DNA of 64,000 nucleotides. It comes from Pempheris klunzingeri (taxonomy: Eukaryota; Chordata; Actinopteri; Acropomatiformes; Pempheridae). The stretch lies in NCBI RefSeq assembly GCF_042242105.1, contig NC_092012.1, positions 3,271,970 to 3,335,969 on the forward strand, in the 5' to 3' direction. The notes beneath the pieces were generated by a model. The model saw nothing but the letters and a program-made list of their open reading frames with translations, was not told where the DNA came from and did not search any database. The position numbers and the translations under genes are program-made. How positions within the stretch are numbered: position 1 is the stretch's first letter; each line of letters starts with the position of its first letter. This document shows, in pieces, positions 27,739 to 39,159 of the stretch.

Positions 27739-29851
27739 CTAAGGTTTCTTGTCTGCATATGATTGGCTGGTGGTGGGGCTGGTGGAGGGGACGGGGAAGT
27801 CTGGGTAGACCAGGAAGCCGGTGAAGGTGATGTACTTGGCGTGGTTGCTGTAGGCCCCGAAGCCATCTCTCTGGTGGGAGTAGAGCCAGACCGTGTCTCC
27901 CGGCTTCAGCGACAGCATCAGGCTCTGACTCTGCAGAGCTTTCTCGCCCTGGCTGTCGTCATAGATCATCGCCTGCACCTCCAGGTGGTTCTTCATCAGC
28001 TTGACGGACAGCGTCTTCTGCGGCAGCTTGCCCACGTTGAAGGAGAAGTAGTAGGCCCCGGGGACGCGGCAGGTGAACATCCCCTCCGTTACGTTAAAGT
28101 CGTCTCCGATGTTGACGAATGCTGTGTCGAAGCTGACCGGCTGGTGCTGCGGCATGCCCACTTGGTCTACTCCCACAATGCTCTGGGTGCGCCCCACAGA
28201 GAAGGCAGACCTCTGGCCATCCTCTTCTTCATCATCCTCCTCCTCCTCCTCCTCTTCCTCCCTAGGCTGCAGGTCCTTCTCCTCCACCGTGTCTCTTGCT
28301 GCAGACCTGACGTGCTCTGTGGCCTGGTTGCTGTCCAACAGGGGGATGTTGTCCCGCTGGGGCTGCTGGGAGTTGGGGGCTGGATGGTGTTGGTGGTGGT
28401 GCGTCTGGTAGCTGTAGGTGTCAGGGTAGACGAGGTAACCGGTGAAGGTGGTGTAGTGTCCGGTGTTGCTGTAGAGCGCATAGCGAGGGTCACCATGGAG
28501 ACGGAGCCAGACGGTGTCACCAAAATCGAGCTGCAGCATGACACTCTGGCTCTGCACCTGAGGGTGGAAAGCAGACTTCATTATCCCAGCTACCGAGTCA
28601 CATCCAGGTCTGTTTTACATCAAGGCTCCGACACCAAACATAATCCGATCATCTACCTCACACAGCTCTTCATTCAGGGGAATCAGGTGTGTAATCCCCT
28701 CTGTTCTGCTTTCATTCACTACCCCAACACAAACAAACCCTCTGTGATAAGAGCCGTGTTGCGCCGTAAGAGAGCTCTGACTTGATAAAAGACCTTTGAA
28801 AACATTTCCTCAGAGGGAAAAATCCAGCCTGAGACATAGTTTGGCCATTTACACCAGAGGCCGGCATGACTGAGAGACGGCCTGAGAGAGAAGTATTTTG
28901 GGAAATACATTTATTTGCTCTCTTGCCAAGAGTTACACGAGAAGCTCATTATCACTGTTGTGTCACTGCGTTAACTTTGCGGCTGCTAGTTTAGCTTAGC
29001 ACGAAGACTCGAAGCAGCAAGCTCTCTGTCAGAGGGCCTCATCATTTTCAAAGTGGACATCAAACAAACAAACAAAGGCTGTGTTTAAAGGATAACGCTG
29101 GCATCAAATCTTTAAAAACGGCTTACAGATATATAGTTTCACACAGCTGATCACTGTAGTTTTTAACAAATGTTGTTCAAACAGGAAGAAATAATGCATT
29201 TGTTGGGGACTATTTCCAGTAGTGGATTAATCCACATTTGGAACTCTTGTCAGTGATGTGTCTTTAATAGTTTTTGGACAACAATGGATCTTCATGGCAC
29301 AGAGGAATGAGACATATCAGGCTTTGGATACTTGTTAGTACACACATTCCTGGTTGTTTGTCATGGGATTTGTTGACAATAAGAAAAACATGCTTTGATT
29401 GGCTGTGGAACAGGAAGCTTCCATTCATAAGAACAACACCTGAACTCATCTGAAGGTCTGAAATCGGACCTGGATTCAGAGCTCTGAAACCCACCTTCCT
29501 CTCCTCTCCGGCGTTCTCCTCGTACACGATGGCCTGCACCTCGTTTCTGTTCTTCATCAGCATCACAGACAGGTCTTTGTGTGGGAACTTTCCCACCGTG
29601 AAGGAGAAGTAGTAGGCTCCGGGGATACGACAGCGCAGCAAGCCAGCCTTGTGGTCAAAATCCCCGCCGATGTTGACATAAACAGTGTCAAAGGTCACAG
29701 TCATCTTGGGCCCTCCTTCCATGCTGTTGGTGCGAGCAACGGAGAAAGCCGAGCGCAGCTCCACGTCATCCAGCAGACGGGCAAAACCCCACACGCCGCC
29801 CACATGGCTCAGGCACAGCAGGCCAGTCAGCAGGCTCGCCGGGAGCAGCAT
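27739..29851 (-). CDS. c1qtnf4: Complement C1q/TNF-related protein 4, two C1q domains
   Basis: Secreted C1q/TNF superfamily protein. CTRP4 is distinctive in having two C1q domains and no collagen stalk, as seen here. Two coding exons on the minus strand: 29851-29495, and 28557 down to the stop at 27739-27741. The intron is phase 0 (GEERK|VQSQ) and the product is 391 residues. Residues 1 to about 24 form a signal peptide ([20 protein letters not shown]). C1q domain 1 runs from about 33 ([10 protein letters not shown]) to about 164. A linker of about 68 residues has a His-rich part and an acidic run with almost no other residues ([16 protein letters not shown]). C1q domain 2 runs from about 234 ([10 protein letters not shown]) to about 370. 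Both domains carry the GAYYFSF core. Human CTRP4 is 329 residues; the excess here is mostly linker. A splice acceptor at 29857-29858, just before ACACA-ATG, suggests an upstream non-coding exon that I could not place. Confidence 0.95.
28212..28266 (-). repeat. GAG/GAA codon repeat inside c1qtnf4
   Basis: On the plus strand this reads as CTC/TTC repeats (CTCCTCCTCCTCCTC). On the minus coding strand it gives GAG/GAA/GAT codons and encodes the Glu/Asp run of the inter-domain linker. It is a trinucleotide-repeat tract within an exon and so may vary in length between individuals or species. Confidence 0.85.
28884..29110 (-). repeat. Degraded dispersed repeat in c1qtnf4 intron
   Basis: Contains ATTTTGGGAAATACATTTAT, TTGCCAAGAGTTACACGAGA, AGTTTAGCTTAGCACGAAGA and AAAGGATAACGCTGG. 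These are degenerate forms of a common teleost repeat. A relative of the same family lies within 39526-40140. Confidence 0.55.
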
Positions 29852-29999
29852 TGTGTCTGCACAGACAAAATGTGAGATGGGCTTCGTTACATACAGAACA
29901 TAACATGGCTGCAGAGTTTTGTTCCTGAGCATGATATCATGAAAGTTTGACTTTTGATCACCTGACAAACCACAGCAGGTAACTAAGGAGGGGAAACCA

Positions 30000-32900
30000 G
30001 TGTGTGCTGCTTCCTATTTGTCTGTTGTGGTCAGTTGCAACTCATTTATCTCATGAAGCTCCTAAAAGGGATTTAAAACATTTCATTCAACATCCTGTGA
30101 CACAGCAGCAGCACCAAGCTGCCCGACGACCATGTTTGTTTATTTTGTTGCTCACTGATGCCAACTTTGCCATAATAACTGCAATAAGTGTCATACTTTG
30201 TCTCGTCACATCATTTTACAGTTGACCTCACTGCTCATCTCAGACCACAGATAGCACTGTTTGACCTAGAAGCGTTTCTGCAGTTTTTCCTGTTTGCTGT
30301 TTGCTGATTGTTGGTTATGTAACTGGAGATAAAGCCTCTCTTTGGTGGGCATTTGCTCCCAAGTTGCCGTAACAACAGCATTTTGGCATTTTTCCCTTGA
30401 GCCGCAGAGACAGACGGGAATGACATGGAACAATGTGCGAAACTGGAAAAATGTGGATTTGAATCAGGAATGATCTGATCAGACAAATTAACAAACAAGA
30501 TTGGTGATTAAAAACCAGCATTTGGTTATTGAAAATGTTCAGTGTCTGGTGCTACAGTCAGATATCACACATCACTACTAGAAAAATGCTTCATGTGAGA
30601 GAAAAGAAACAAAGCGTCACCCCTCGAGTGAAAACACGAGTTCACAAGAATCTGTGAGTGTGAGTTTGGAGGTAAAACACTAAAACCACCCACATAGGCA
30701 GACAATATGTATAGACAGAGATTACAGGCATATCACAAAAAATAGACAGACACAAATAGGCTTCAACTAAAAGACAAAACACACACAATCCCTGAGCAGA
30801 TCGCTCTCAGCAGACAAACCACTAATGTGTCATTTATTAGCAGAGACAAGTGCGCTCATTGTCTCGGTGTCCTCCTCTAATGAACCAGCAGGAAGCAGAC
30901 GCACACAGGTGGAGCTGTCAGCGCTCTCAAAGCACCCTCACGACAAAAAGACACAGCGCATCATGTGCAGCGCCGTCAGACCCAGAGGAGGTGTTCGGTG
31001 CAGTTTATCAATCGTTTATGAAGTAAATGACACCGTGTTTAGAGGTGGAACAGCTCCATCATCTGCTTAATAATGGCGTCAGGAAGGAGGTGTGATGAAG
31101 ATGCTCCTCATCCAGGCAGGAAGTCCACAAGTCATTCAGCTAATTAAGCTTCTTCCTGTCCTCACTCTGTGTGACCCAGACACTGTCAGAGGCCCACCAT
31201 CATCCAGGATGATCCAGTAACTTACAGGCAGTAAACTGTCGCCTTTTTCAAACCAATTATAGATTTTATTTAGAGCCTCTGGCTGATTGTATTGCTCCCT
31301 CGTGTCTGCTCAACACGTTTGAGAAAATCTCTCATGGAGACTTTTGGAAGGTGACGTGAGTGAGCTGCAGGCTGTGGTGTCGAAGTAACACGCTTAGTGC
31401 ACACGACTAACATCCTCCTTAGAGGGAAAGCCCCAGTGAACGCAGCACGACGCAAAAACAAGCTTTGTAAGGTTTGTCTCATTATCTCAGCCAAGCGTAA
31501 GGCTGGAGGGGATCATGCATTCAGCTGTCTGTCTGTCTGTCCGGATCTAATCTTGCATACTACCGGACTGATCAGCCTAATGTTTTTGAGCCTGTGTGCT
31601 CAACGATCTCTCGTGGTTGCAGTGATTCACAAATTTTCTTAATTGACTGTTTGACTGCCGACTCCTCACTCCACTAAACCAGTGCTTCAGTTTGACATCA
31701 GAGCAAAAGGTAAAGGGTAAAAACAGTTTGGTCCCGTGTGGCACCAGAGCATCTGGAAATGTATCTCATACCTGATGTGTTGCACTAAAATCCACCAGAG
31801 TTCTGCACGATACAACATAAATAAAACTCCCGCTTCTGTTATGTTTGCTGACTGTAAGTGAGCCGGTGTTGTCAGCTGTTGTGTCGGAGTCGGCTCCCCC
31901 CATCTCTACACCACAGAGAGCACTTTTCGACTTTTCTATGGGACAAGAGTGAATCGGGAATGCAAGAGATGCAGGACTGACAACAAAAATATGGTAACTT
32001 TATGCAAAACCAATCTACAGAAAGGTCCTCCAAACTGAAGCAGTGGTAATAGTATGCTGATTCCACCCAGAGTATACATTTGTTTTGTTTGTGCCAGGAA
32101 GGATCCTTACTGGAAATGTGTCGGTGTTGCCTTTAGGGACATTTTTGTTGTGTAAGACTGCGCTATCCTGTGAGGAGTCCTCATGACCGTTAGTCTGTCA
32201 GCCTCCTTTTCACCCCTGCATGAAAATATAATCACTGACTGTCATTTCAGCCACTGTGACAATATCAAATGTACTTTAAGTGTCTAATATGTTGCATATT
32301 TTTCTCCTTTGTTTTTATGATGCTCTACATTTATTTCCACAGTTGTTATGCGTCCCCGCTAAGGCCCTGAAGTTATTTACTGTTGAATCTAAATGTTCTA
32401 CTTGTATGTTTATACTAAATCGACCTCTTTAAATGGAAACTAATTATAGTGGTTAATTGTACTTAAGGCACTGAGGCACAACTGATCGTTTTTCTCTGAT
32501 TTCTCGTCTCGCTGCAGTAGGGGGAGGAATTCATTCTGCTACAGCAAAAGATGCCGCAGTAAAAGCAGGGCTGAAAATATCATAATTTTCCTTTAAATGA
32601 CTCTGAACACTTTTTTTTTTTATAGCGTAGCCTCAAGTTATTAAAAAAAAAACGACAACACCGACAATGCAGCAGTTGTGCTTGTTCACATAAAGGCAGC
32701 TTGCACTAAGAAATGGTGTTTGTTTGTCTGTGTAATGGCAGCAGTTTTAACTAGTCATGCCGACTGACTGCACTCCTTAGAGAGTGGGATGCTTCAGGTT
32801 CAAACGGCAATGAAAGAATAGATCAAACAAACCTCTTCCATAATGAGCACCCATGGGAGTAAAGCACGGAGAGGGGCGTTGGAACAGATGAGTAGGAAAG

Positions 32901-33159
32901 ACTGGAGCAGAATTAGTCCACGCAAGTTTAAAAAGTAAACTGTTGTGTCTATTATTTGTCACATCTGTCACTTTGTTTCGTCGCACTTCTTCCGTAGTTA
33001 AATGCACCATTACAAAATGACTGATCGGCGAATTATTTTCTTTTAAATGATCTTTAACATTTCACATCCAAACAGCTTCACACTTAACACCCCACTCCCT
33101 TCCCCGCCAAACACTCGAAAAGTGCATAGATCGTCACATAAATGGTTGTAAAAGCAAAG

Positions 33160-33205
<46 letters not shown>

Positions 33206-33690
33206 GAGACACAATTAGACCACAGACCTACTGTAGCTATCATTAGCAAACTGAAAATCAGTAAATACTTATTTTAGTGTGAACTAACATGTGTGATAAT
33301 GGCGTCGTATCCTCTTAAACCCAAAGTGAATTGAAATATTGAACATTCTTAGTGAGCACTTCTCACTGAGCAGCTTCACCGGAAGGTTAATGACCTTGAT
33401 GAAAGCTGTTGATGATACTTGTTTCAAGAGGGTGGGGAGGATATTATATATGGATTCTCCCCCTGGCAATGGCGCTACAGCTTGAATCTTCCAGCAAATT
33501 ATACCTTACGTAACCTTAATGTGATCACCAGCAGTTTATTATGATGGCCCAATGCCAACCTAAAGATTGGAGGAAATCATTAGTCCAGCTGATTGGTAAA
33601 AAAGACGCCATGCAGATTATGGTAATGAATGTGACTAATGCCTGATTTATATTATTAATTGCTGGTAATTACTAATCTCCAAACATTTCA
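30000..33690. other. Non-coding region upstream of c1qtnf4
   Basis: No convincing exon on either strand. Short open frames lack splice context and coding bias. It includes a (GTCT)n run at about 31528-31540 and a (CA)n microsatellite at 33160-33203. The segment 33340-33690 is non-repetitive, with several TAAT motifs, and is described in the findings. Confidence 0.6.
33160..33203. repeat. (CA)n microsatellite
   Basis: About 22 uninterrupted CA units. A Cys/Val frame on the minus strand through it is an artefact. Confidence 0.95.
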
Positions 33691-33691
33691 T

Positions 33692-33905
33692 TCATCCATC
33701 CGGTTTCTCTTGTGCTTATCTGGGTCAGAGCTACAATCCACACAGGAGGAGCCTCGACTCAGACTCCTTTGCCCGGCAGCTTCCTCCAGGACCTCCTGGG
33801 GGATTCCAAGAGGCTCGAGCAGACTTTAAGATGTCTTCCCCCCCCAGTGAGTCCTGGATCTGCTCTGGAGTCTCCTCACAGCTGGTCATGCTGTTTAAAC
33901 TTTTA
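33692..33905 (-). mobile_element. Non-LTR retrotransposon 3' fragment
   Basis: Starts CATCCATCCGGTTTCTCTTG on the plus strand. It then has GCAGCTTCCTCCAGGACCTC, GGGGGATTCCAAGAGGCTCG, TGAGTCCTGGATCTG and GGAGTCTCCTCACAGCTGGT. This order is characteristic of the 3' end (ending in ATGGATGG repeats) of a common teleost LINE, read here in minus orientation. The clade (possibly L2-like) is uncertain. Confidence 0.6.
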
Positions 33906-34911
33906 GACAAAGGGAGTCTGAGTCCTTGCTGCAGCCTCAGGATGATGACATATTATGGGTTTACTTTGATCCGCTGGAGTAAATAAATCCCATTGTCATC
34001 CTCGTTCCACTTCTATATCACTTCTCAGAAACTGCTTTCTTTCTTTTTACTTCTTTTTTTCCTTCTTTACTTCTTTAAAAGGTTCGGGGTAATTAGGCTT
34101 ATTCTCAGAAGTTGGGCAAAGCTATACTAAGTATTTGCAGCGATAAACAAACTTTGTATACTACAAATACAAAATTAATCTGATGCAACAGAATTAACAG
34201 AACCCCTCAAAGACCACAAAAGAGCTGCAATGACAGCCGAAAGGATCAAAAGCACCCGTGTGAACGTACAGGGTCTTAAGGAGGATCTGAACGTGTAAAC
34301 ACTTTTTTTTTTTTTTTCCAGAAACTGTCACAAATCACAGCTGAAAAAGAAATCGCTTTATCACTTTAATGTAAATCTATGTAATTCTTATTATGTCGCT
34401 CGGTTCCACCCACCTACTTCAGTTCTCTTCACATCCACTGGAAATGTTTAAATATCTTCCAGCTATTCTATATGTTTGCACCGCTGCACATAACAACCTG
34501 TTTTTTAACCCGGTCCTTAATGCTGCCTGTCAGAAACGCTGGTTTCCGGTGAGTAAGTAAACAAGCACACAGCTAGAGTTAGTCATGAGTGTGCAGGACG
34601 ACACTACTTAGTCCTTCAGATCCATGAAACATGAACATCTCCTTTGTCAATTTAAATATAACATAAAATCCCACATGTCACTGTCTTGTGTGTTTGGAGC
34701 TTTGCGTTTTGGCTCAGCTCTTTAATCATGACCAGTCTCATGAAATGTGTAAAATGCTGTAGTTTTTACAATCACTCTTGCAGTCTCTTTCATCATTAAA
34801 ATGACTTGAATTCCCTCATCTGGGCAGCTGCTCAAATCTCCCCTAAATAGCACGAATGGACTTGCATGGACTGCATTCACATGCATTAACATTCAGCAGC
34901 AGTTCATTGGT

Positions 34912-34975
34912 GAAATAACTCAGTCTGGACCAGAGCGGTGGACATTCCCACACCGCGAGCATGGCTCTATAAGAA
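34912..34975 (+). repeat. Short fragment of a dispersed teleost repeat
   Basis: CTCAGTCTGGACCAGAGCGG followed by TGGACATTCCCACACCGCGA and CATGGCTCTAT resembles the end of the repeat found more completely at 47075-47290. Confidence 0.4.
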
Positions 34976-36951
34976 AGAAAAAAGACGAGGGTAGACGCTG
35001 GTGTAGCTTCTGAGGAAAACCTCTCAAGATGTAACAGGAACAAAACAAAAGATTTCATCCGTCATAAGTTTCATTACTGGGAGTGTCGATCTCGGCTAGT
35101 TCAGTGGGCCAGAAAAAAAAAACCTTTTGCAGTAAATCCACAAGGAATCATGATATAACTCATTACTCCATTAAATCAACCACAAATAGCAGCTGAAAGA
35201 GGTTTGCTAACTGAAAACAGCGTGAATCCTTGCTCTGGGTGCCACCATGTGGTTTCAAACATTTTCATTTTGTTTTCTCCCAGTTTGACTTAATGCCGAA
35301 GCATCAAGTGGAAATGCTGCGTTATCCTGGAAGATGGGGTTGCACGCCTCAGCGACCCCGGCTGCGGTGTTATCAGGAGGACTCTGATCTTGGGGGCACC
35401 ACCCAAGGCAAAGTGGTCTCAGGCGAGTAGTCACTGCCTGCGTGGACGGGCGACTCCCCACAGCTCTGCTGAGTGATGCCTGAGGCGTGGGTGCTCGCCC
35501 CACATGACGTGACAAAGCACAGGGGCAAGTCCAGTATTCCTGGGATGATTCTTAACTATGTGATTTAGCAGCACTTACGTGTAGGAAGCCAGATTACATG
35601 CAGTCACAGAACTGCTTTTCATGATTGTATTTTTATTCTCTGTAACCACAAGCTTGCCCAAACCTCTATGGACAATTTGTTTTTTTTCCATGAGGCCATT
35701 GTGACTATATGGATCAAACTAACTTTGCACTTGCCACCTCCAGAGAGGTGAAGAGGCAGATGAACATGGTGGGGTAGTTAGATCAGGAAGCAAGCTGACC
35801 TGGATGAAGATCCCTACACAGTTAGCAATAAATGTCCATTTCTGTGTTTCTGTGCTTTCAGCTGGACAAAAATGTTTGAAGTGCTTCAGGTAAATTGAAA
35901 AATACCAAATAAAATAACTGGCATTGACTGTAACCCGAGGTTCTGCAGAGAGGAGGTGGCTTCAGATCGACTTTCACAATGAAAGAGGATTCAGTCAGGT
36001 ACCGTTCACCAGTCTTCTCCTCGCGCAACGGCCGTCTCGCCCTCACCAGATGGGTAATTATTTCAGCCATCAAACGCTGTCATCAGATCCCCAGTATCTT
36101 CACAATCTCTGCGGCTGTGATTATAACAGTGTTTGACATTCTGAGTAAGTCTGCTCAGGCTTAAAGGATTGATGTGCCCTTCTAAGAAAAAGACAGAGGG
36201 ACCATGTCTGAACACACCATCAGCTGTTTGTGTGTTTTCAAGCCAGCGGAAACCCGTCAGCTGAGCCCCCTTTGTCTCCAAAAGGTCAGCCTATCAAGGA
36301 TTTCAAAACCAGCCTTATTTTTAGATTGACCTTCATGCATTTTTGAGATTATACAGCGGATTGTGTCTCGCAGCCTCGGGTGTCATCGTTTCTCAACCCC
36401 CCCGAAGCTCCACCTAACTCTTAAATTCAAGTTAAAATGCAAAGATATGCAAAAATACACCACATTTGCATTGCAGTGCCACTGGTTGCACTGATCTGAA
36501 CATCTGGAGGTTCATTACTTTACAGACTCCCTCTTTATTCGACTCTTGTATCGCCTTGCCATCAAATTAAGCACCACCTCGCACTATCAGTTGCATTTGG
36601 GCTCCTTCCACCGTCTCTCTCTCTCTCTGTCTCTCTCACAGGTTGTGGCTCTCGATGAGATCTCCCCCATGTCTAAAAATAGAGGATGGCGAAAGGCGGA
36701 TTTCTCCTCCCTGGAGACAGATCAATAACTGATGATTGAGAAGCGGATGAAAAGGAGGATGGCAGGAGGGAGAGGACGTGGATGGCGAGGAAAGGAGAAG
36801 GAGTAGATGATGAGAGAGCAAGAGCCCAACAAATGTGGAAAAGATTTCTTGCGAGAGTGGATTTAGAGCAGAGCATGAAGATGTGGGAGGTTGTTTGGCT
36901 GTGTTACTGCTATTTGTGTGTTTATGGGAGAATGGCCATACAATACAATAC

Positions 36952-37122
36952 GTGTGTGTGTGTGTGTGTGTGTGTGTGGCTGATAAAACTTTGCTGTGTG
37001 GGTGGTGATGTGTGTGTTTGCGTAGTCTTAGTTACGTAGGCTGCTCTTGGTGTGAGGAAATGTGTGACTGTGTGTGCTGATTAAAGGTATTTTTGTGCGA
37101 ATGTAAGTTTGCGCACATGAAT

Positions 37123-37161
<39 letters not shown>

Positions 37162-37318
37162 CCCCACTGTGGAGCATAATGAGAGTGTGTGTGTGTGCGA
37201 GATATTGTTTTTGTGTGTAAACGAGTGTATGAGCACATGCATATGTGTATTCAGCCTTGTGTTGGTTGTGCGCTTGCATGATATGCATGTGTGACAATGC
37301 TTTTGTGGTTGTGCATAT

Positions 37319-37351
<33 letters not shown>

Positions 37352-37352
37352 T
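36952..37352. repeat. Cluster of (GT)n microsatellites
   Basis: Three GT runs (about 36952-36977, 37126-37157 and 37322-37350) within a 400-bp TG-rich block. Long open frames rich in His/Thr or Cys/Val across this block are products of the dinucleotide repeat, not genes. Confidence 0.9.
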
Positions 37353-38897
37353 GAATCTCTCCTCCATGCTGGGCCATCTGCTCTAGGTGATAACAAACAC
37401 ATTAGCCCTCAGACTGAAGCAAAACAACCACTCGCCGACTCTCACCGGCTGGCTGAGGATTACTAGTTTATATTACCTTTAAGTCCGCTCTGAGAACCTG
37501 TTAATATGTTTGCGTATTTCCTCCTGCTGCAGTGCACACACAGCAGCGCCATCACACAAACGCCTCAGGAGGCAATTCAACCCTCAACCGGGAGCTCCTG
37601 AATTTGTCTCACTGCTACAGAACTAAGACTGGAGTTAGAGGACGATTACTGTTACTGGACTGTGACTGGAGTTTCCTGCTTCTAGCTTCATTGTTATTGA
37701 TGCTGTTATATTAACACTGAATCCGTTAAAATAGCTCATAGGCTCAAACCTGTGAAGATTTTTCTACTGCGGTTCTATGTAGCCTCTTTTAGCTCATTGT
37801 TTTGGTTTTTAAAATGCATTTCATGGTTCAGACCATAGACTGTATGTAAAGCTCCCCAGAGGTGAAGGCTGGCCGTACGTTAGAGATCACATCAAACAAC
37901 ATCATACACATCAAACTAAAGATGGTTCCTGTCTTTTTAGGTCATTTTTATCAAGCTGAGATACGTGTGGTTTGATTGACAGCTAATCCCGGCGCCCGAT
38001 GGGGTCAGGTGGGCGTGCGGGTGGGACCTCGATGCAGAGGCTCCAGCCCCGATCTCTACCGCTCAAACTAATTAGCAGCTAGTTGGAGAAGAAAGTGGGA
38101 CGTCTAGCAGGGAAAGAGTTTTTCTCAGGTGTTGGTGGAGACCAACACAGAGTTAAAAGAAGAGTTAATTCTGTCTAATATTCAACAGACAGAAGAAAGA
38201 AAAAGAAAACCAACTGGGAGAGAAGATAATGTTGATTATGTGTCTGCTGAACGTGTGAATTAGCAACAAGCTGCTCATAAGTTAGATATAACGACTTCAT
38301 AACATGCTCTGCTGCACATTTGGTGTTTGTGTCTGAGTTCTTCTGCCCCCCTGGTGTCCAACAATTTGACTTCTTGATGGAGTATTATCTCTAGATCATC
38401 CACTAAACTGGTGTCATGTTTTGCTTTAACTGAACTTTATTGTGATATTTCAAGATTTTTCTGCGTTTCCACTCAGAGTTTTTATGTGCAAATGTAAAAT
38501 ATGGATAAAAAAAGGTGTATGGAAACTCTAGCTGGTCGATACTTTCTTGAATCCTCTGTCTCTGTTACTATACTTGTACTACAATACTGTCTTCACAATT
38601 GCTTCCACTTAAGGCCAACTGAGGTCTTCAACCTTTATTGGAAGTGCGTTTAGCTGTGCACATACATGCATAATAGGAAGAAATACAGACATTTTTCATC
38701 TAGCACTATGATTTAGTGTGAAAGAAAAGCCCATATCTGTCATTTGCTCTGAAAATAGTGTCGGTATGACTCCTCAACACCACACCATTCAATTTCTATT
38801 GTAATTTCTTTGGTCAAGCCAAAGTGAAATCACTTCTTGGAGCCCTTTCACCATCAGCGTGATCCAAGTGTAAATCCACCGCTCTTCTCTGAACAAA

Positions 38898-38962
38898 CTC
38901 CCTCTCTCTCTCTCCCTCTCTCTCTCTCTCCCTCTCTCTCTCTCTCTCTCCCTCCCTCCTCT
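38898..38962. repeat. (CT)n microsatellite
   Basis: A pyrimidine tract of CTCTCT with CCCTC interruptions, about 60 bp long. Confidence 0.9.
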
Positions 38963-39159
38963 CTCATTAGATCAAAGCCACACAGAGAGAACTATTGTTC
39001 TGCTGTATAATGGAGCACGACTGCCTGCCTGCATTGAAGCCCAAATAACAAAGAGGCACTCATCTCACATATGTATGGATGCACACACATACAAGCTACT
39101 GTTGTTTTTAATGCTCCCTCATTTGCATACAAGGAAATTTCATCTGGCTTTTCTGCGTC

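Noticed and set aside
27763-28785. Open frame of 340 codons on the plus strand
   Set aside because: It lies antisense to c1qtnf4 exon 2. The minus-strand frame matches C1q domains and splices correctly, while the plus-strand frame has no recognisable domain. It is a shadow of the coding strand.
37028-37402. 124-codon and 98-codon frames rich in His and Thr
   Set aside because: They are translations of GT/CA microsatellites.
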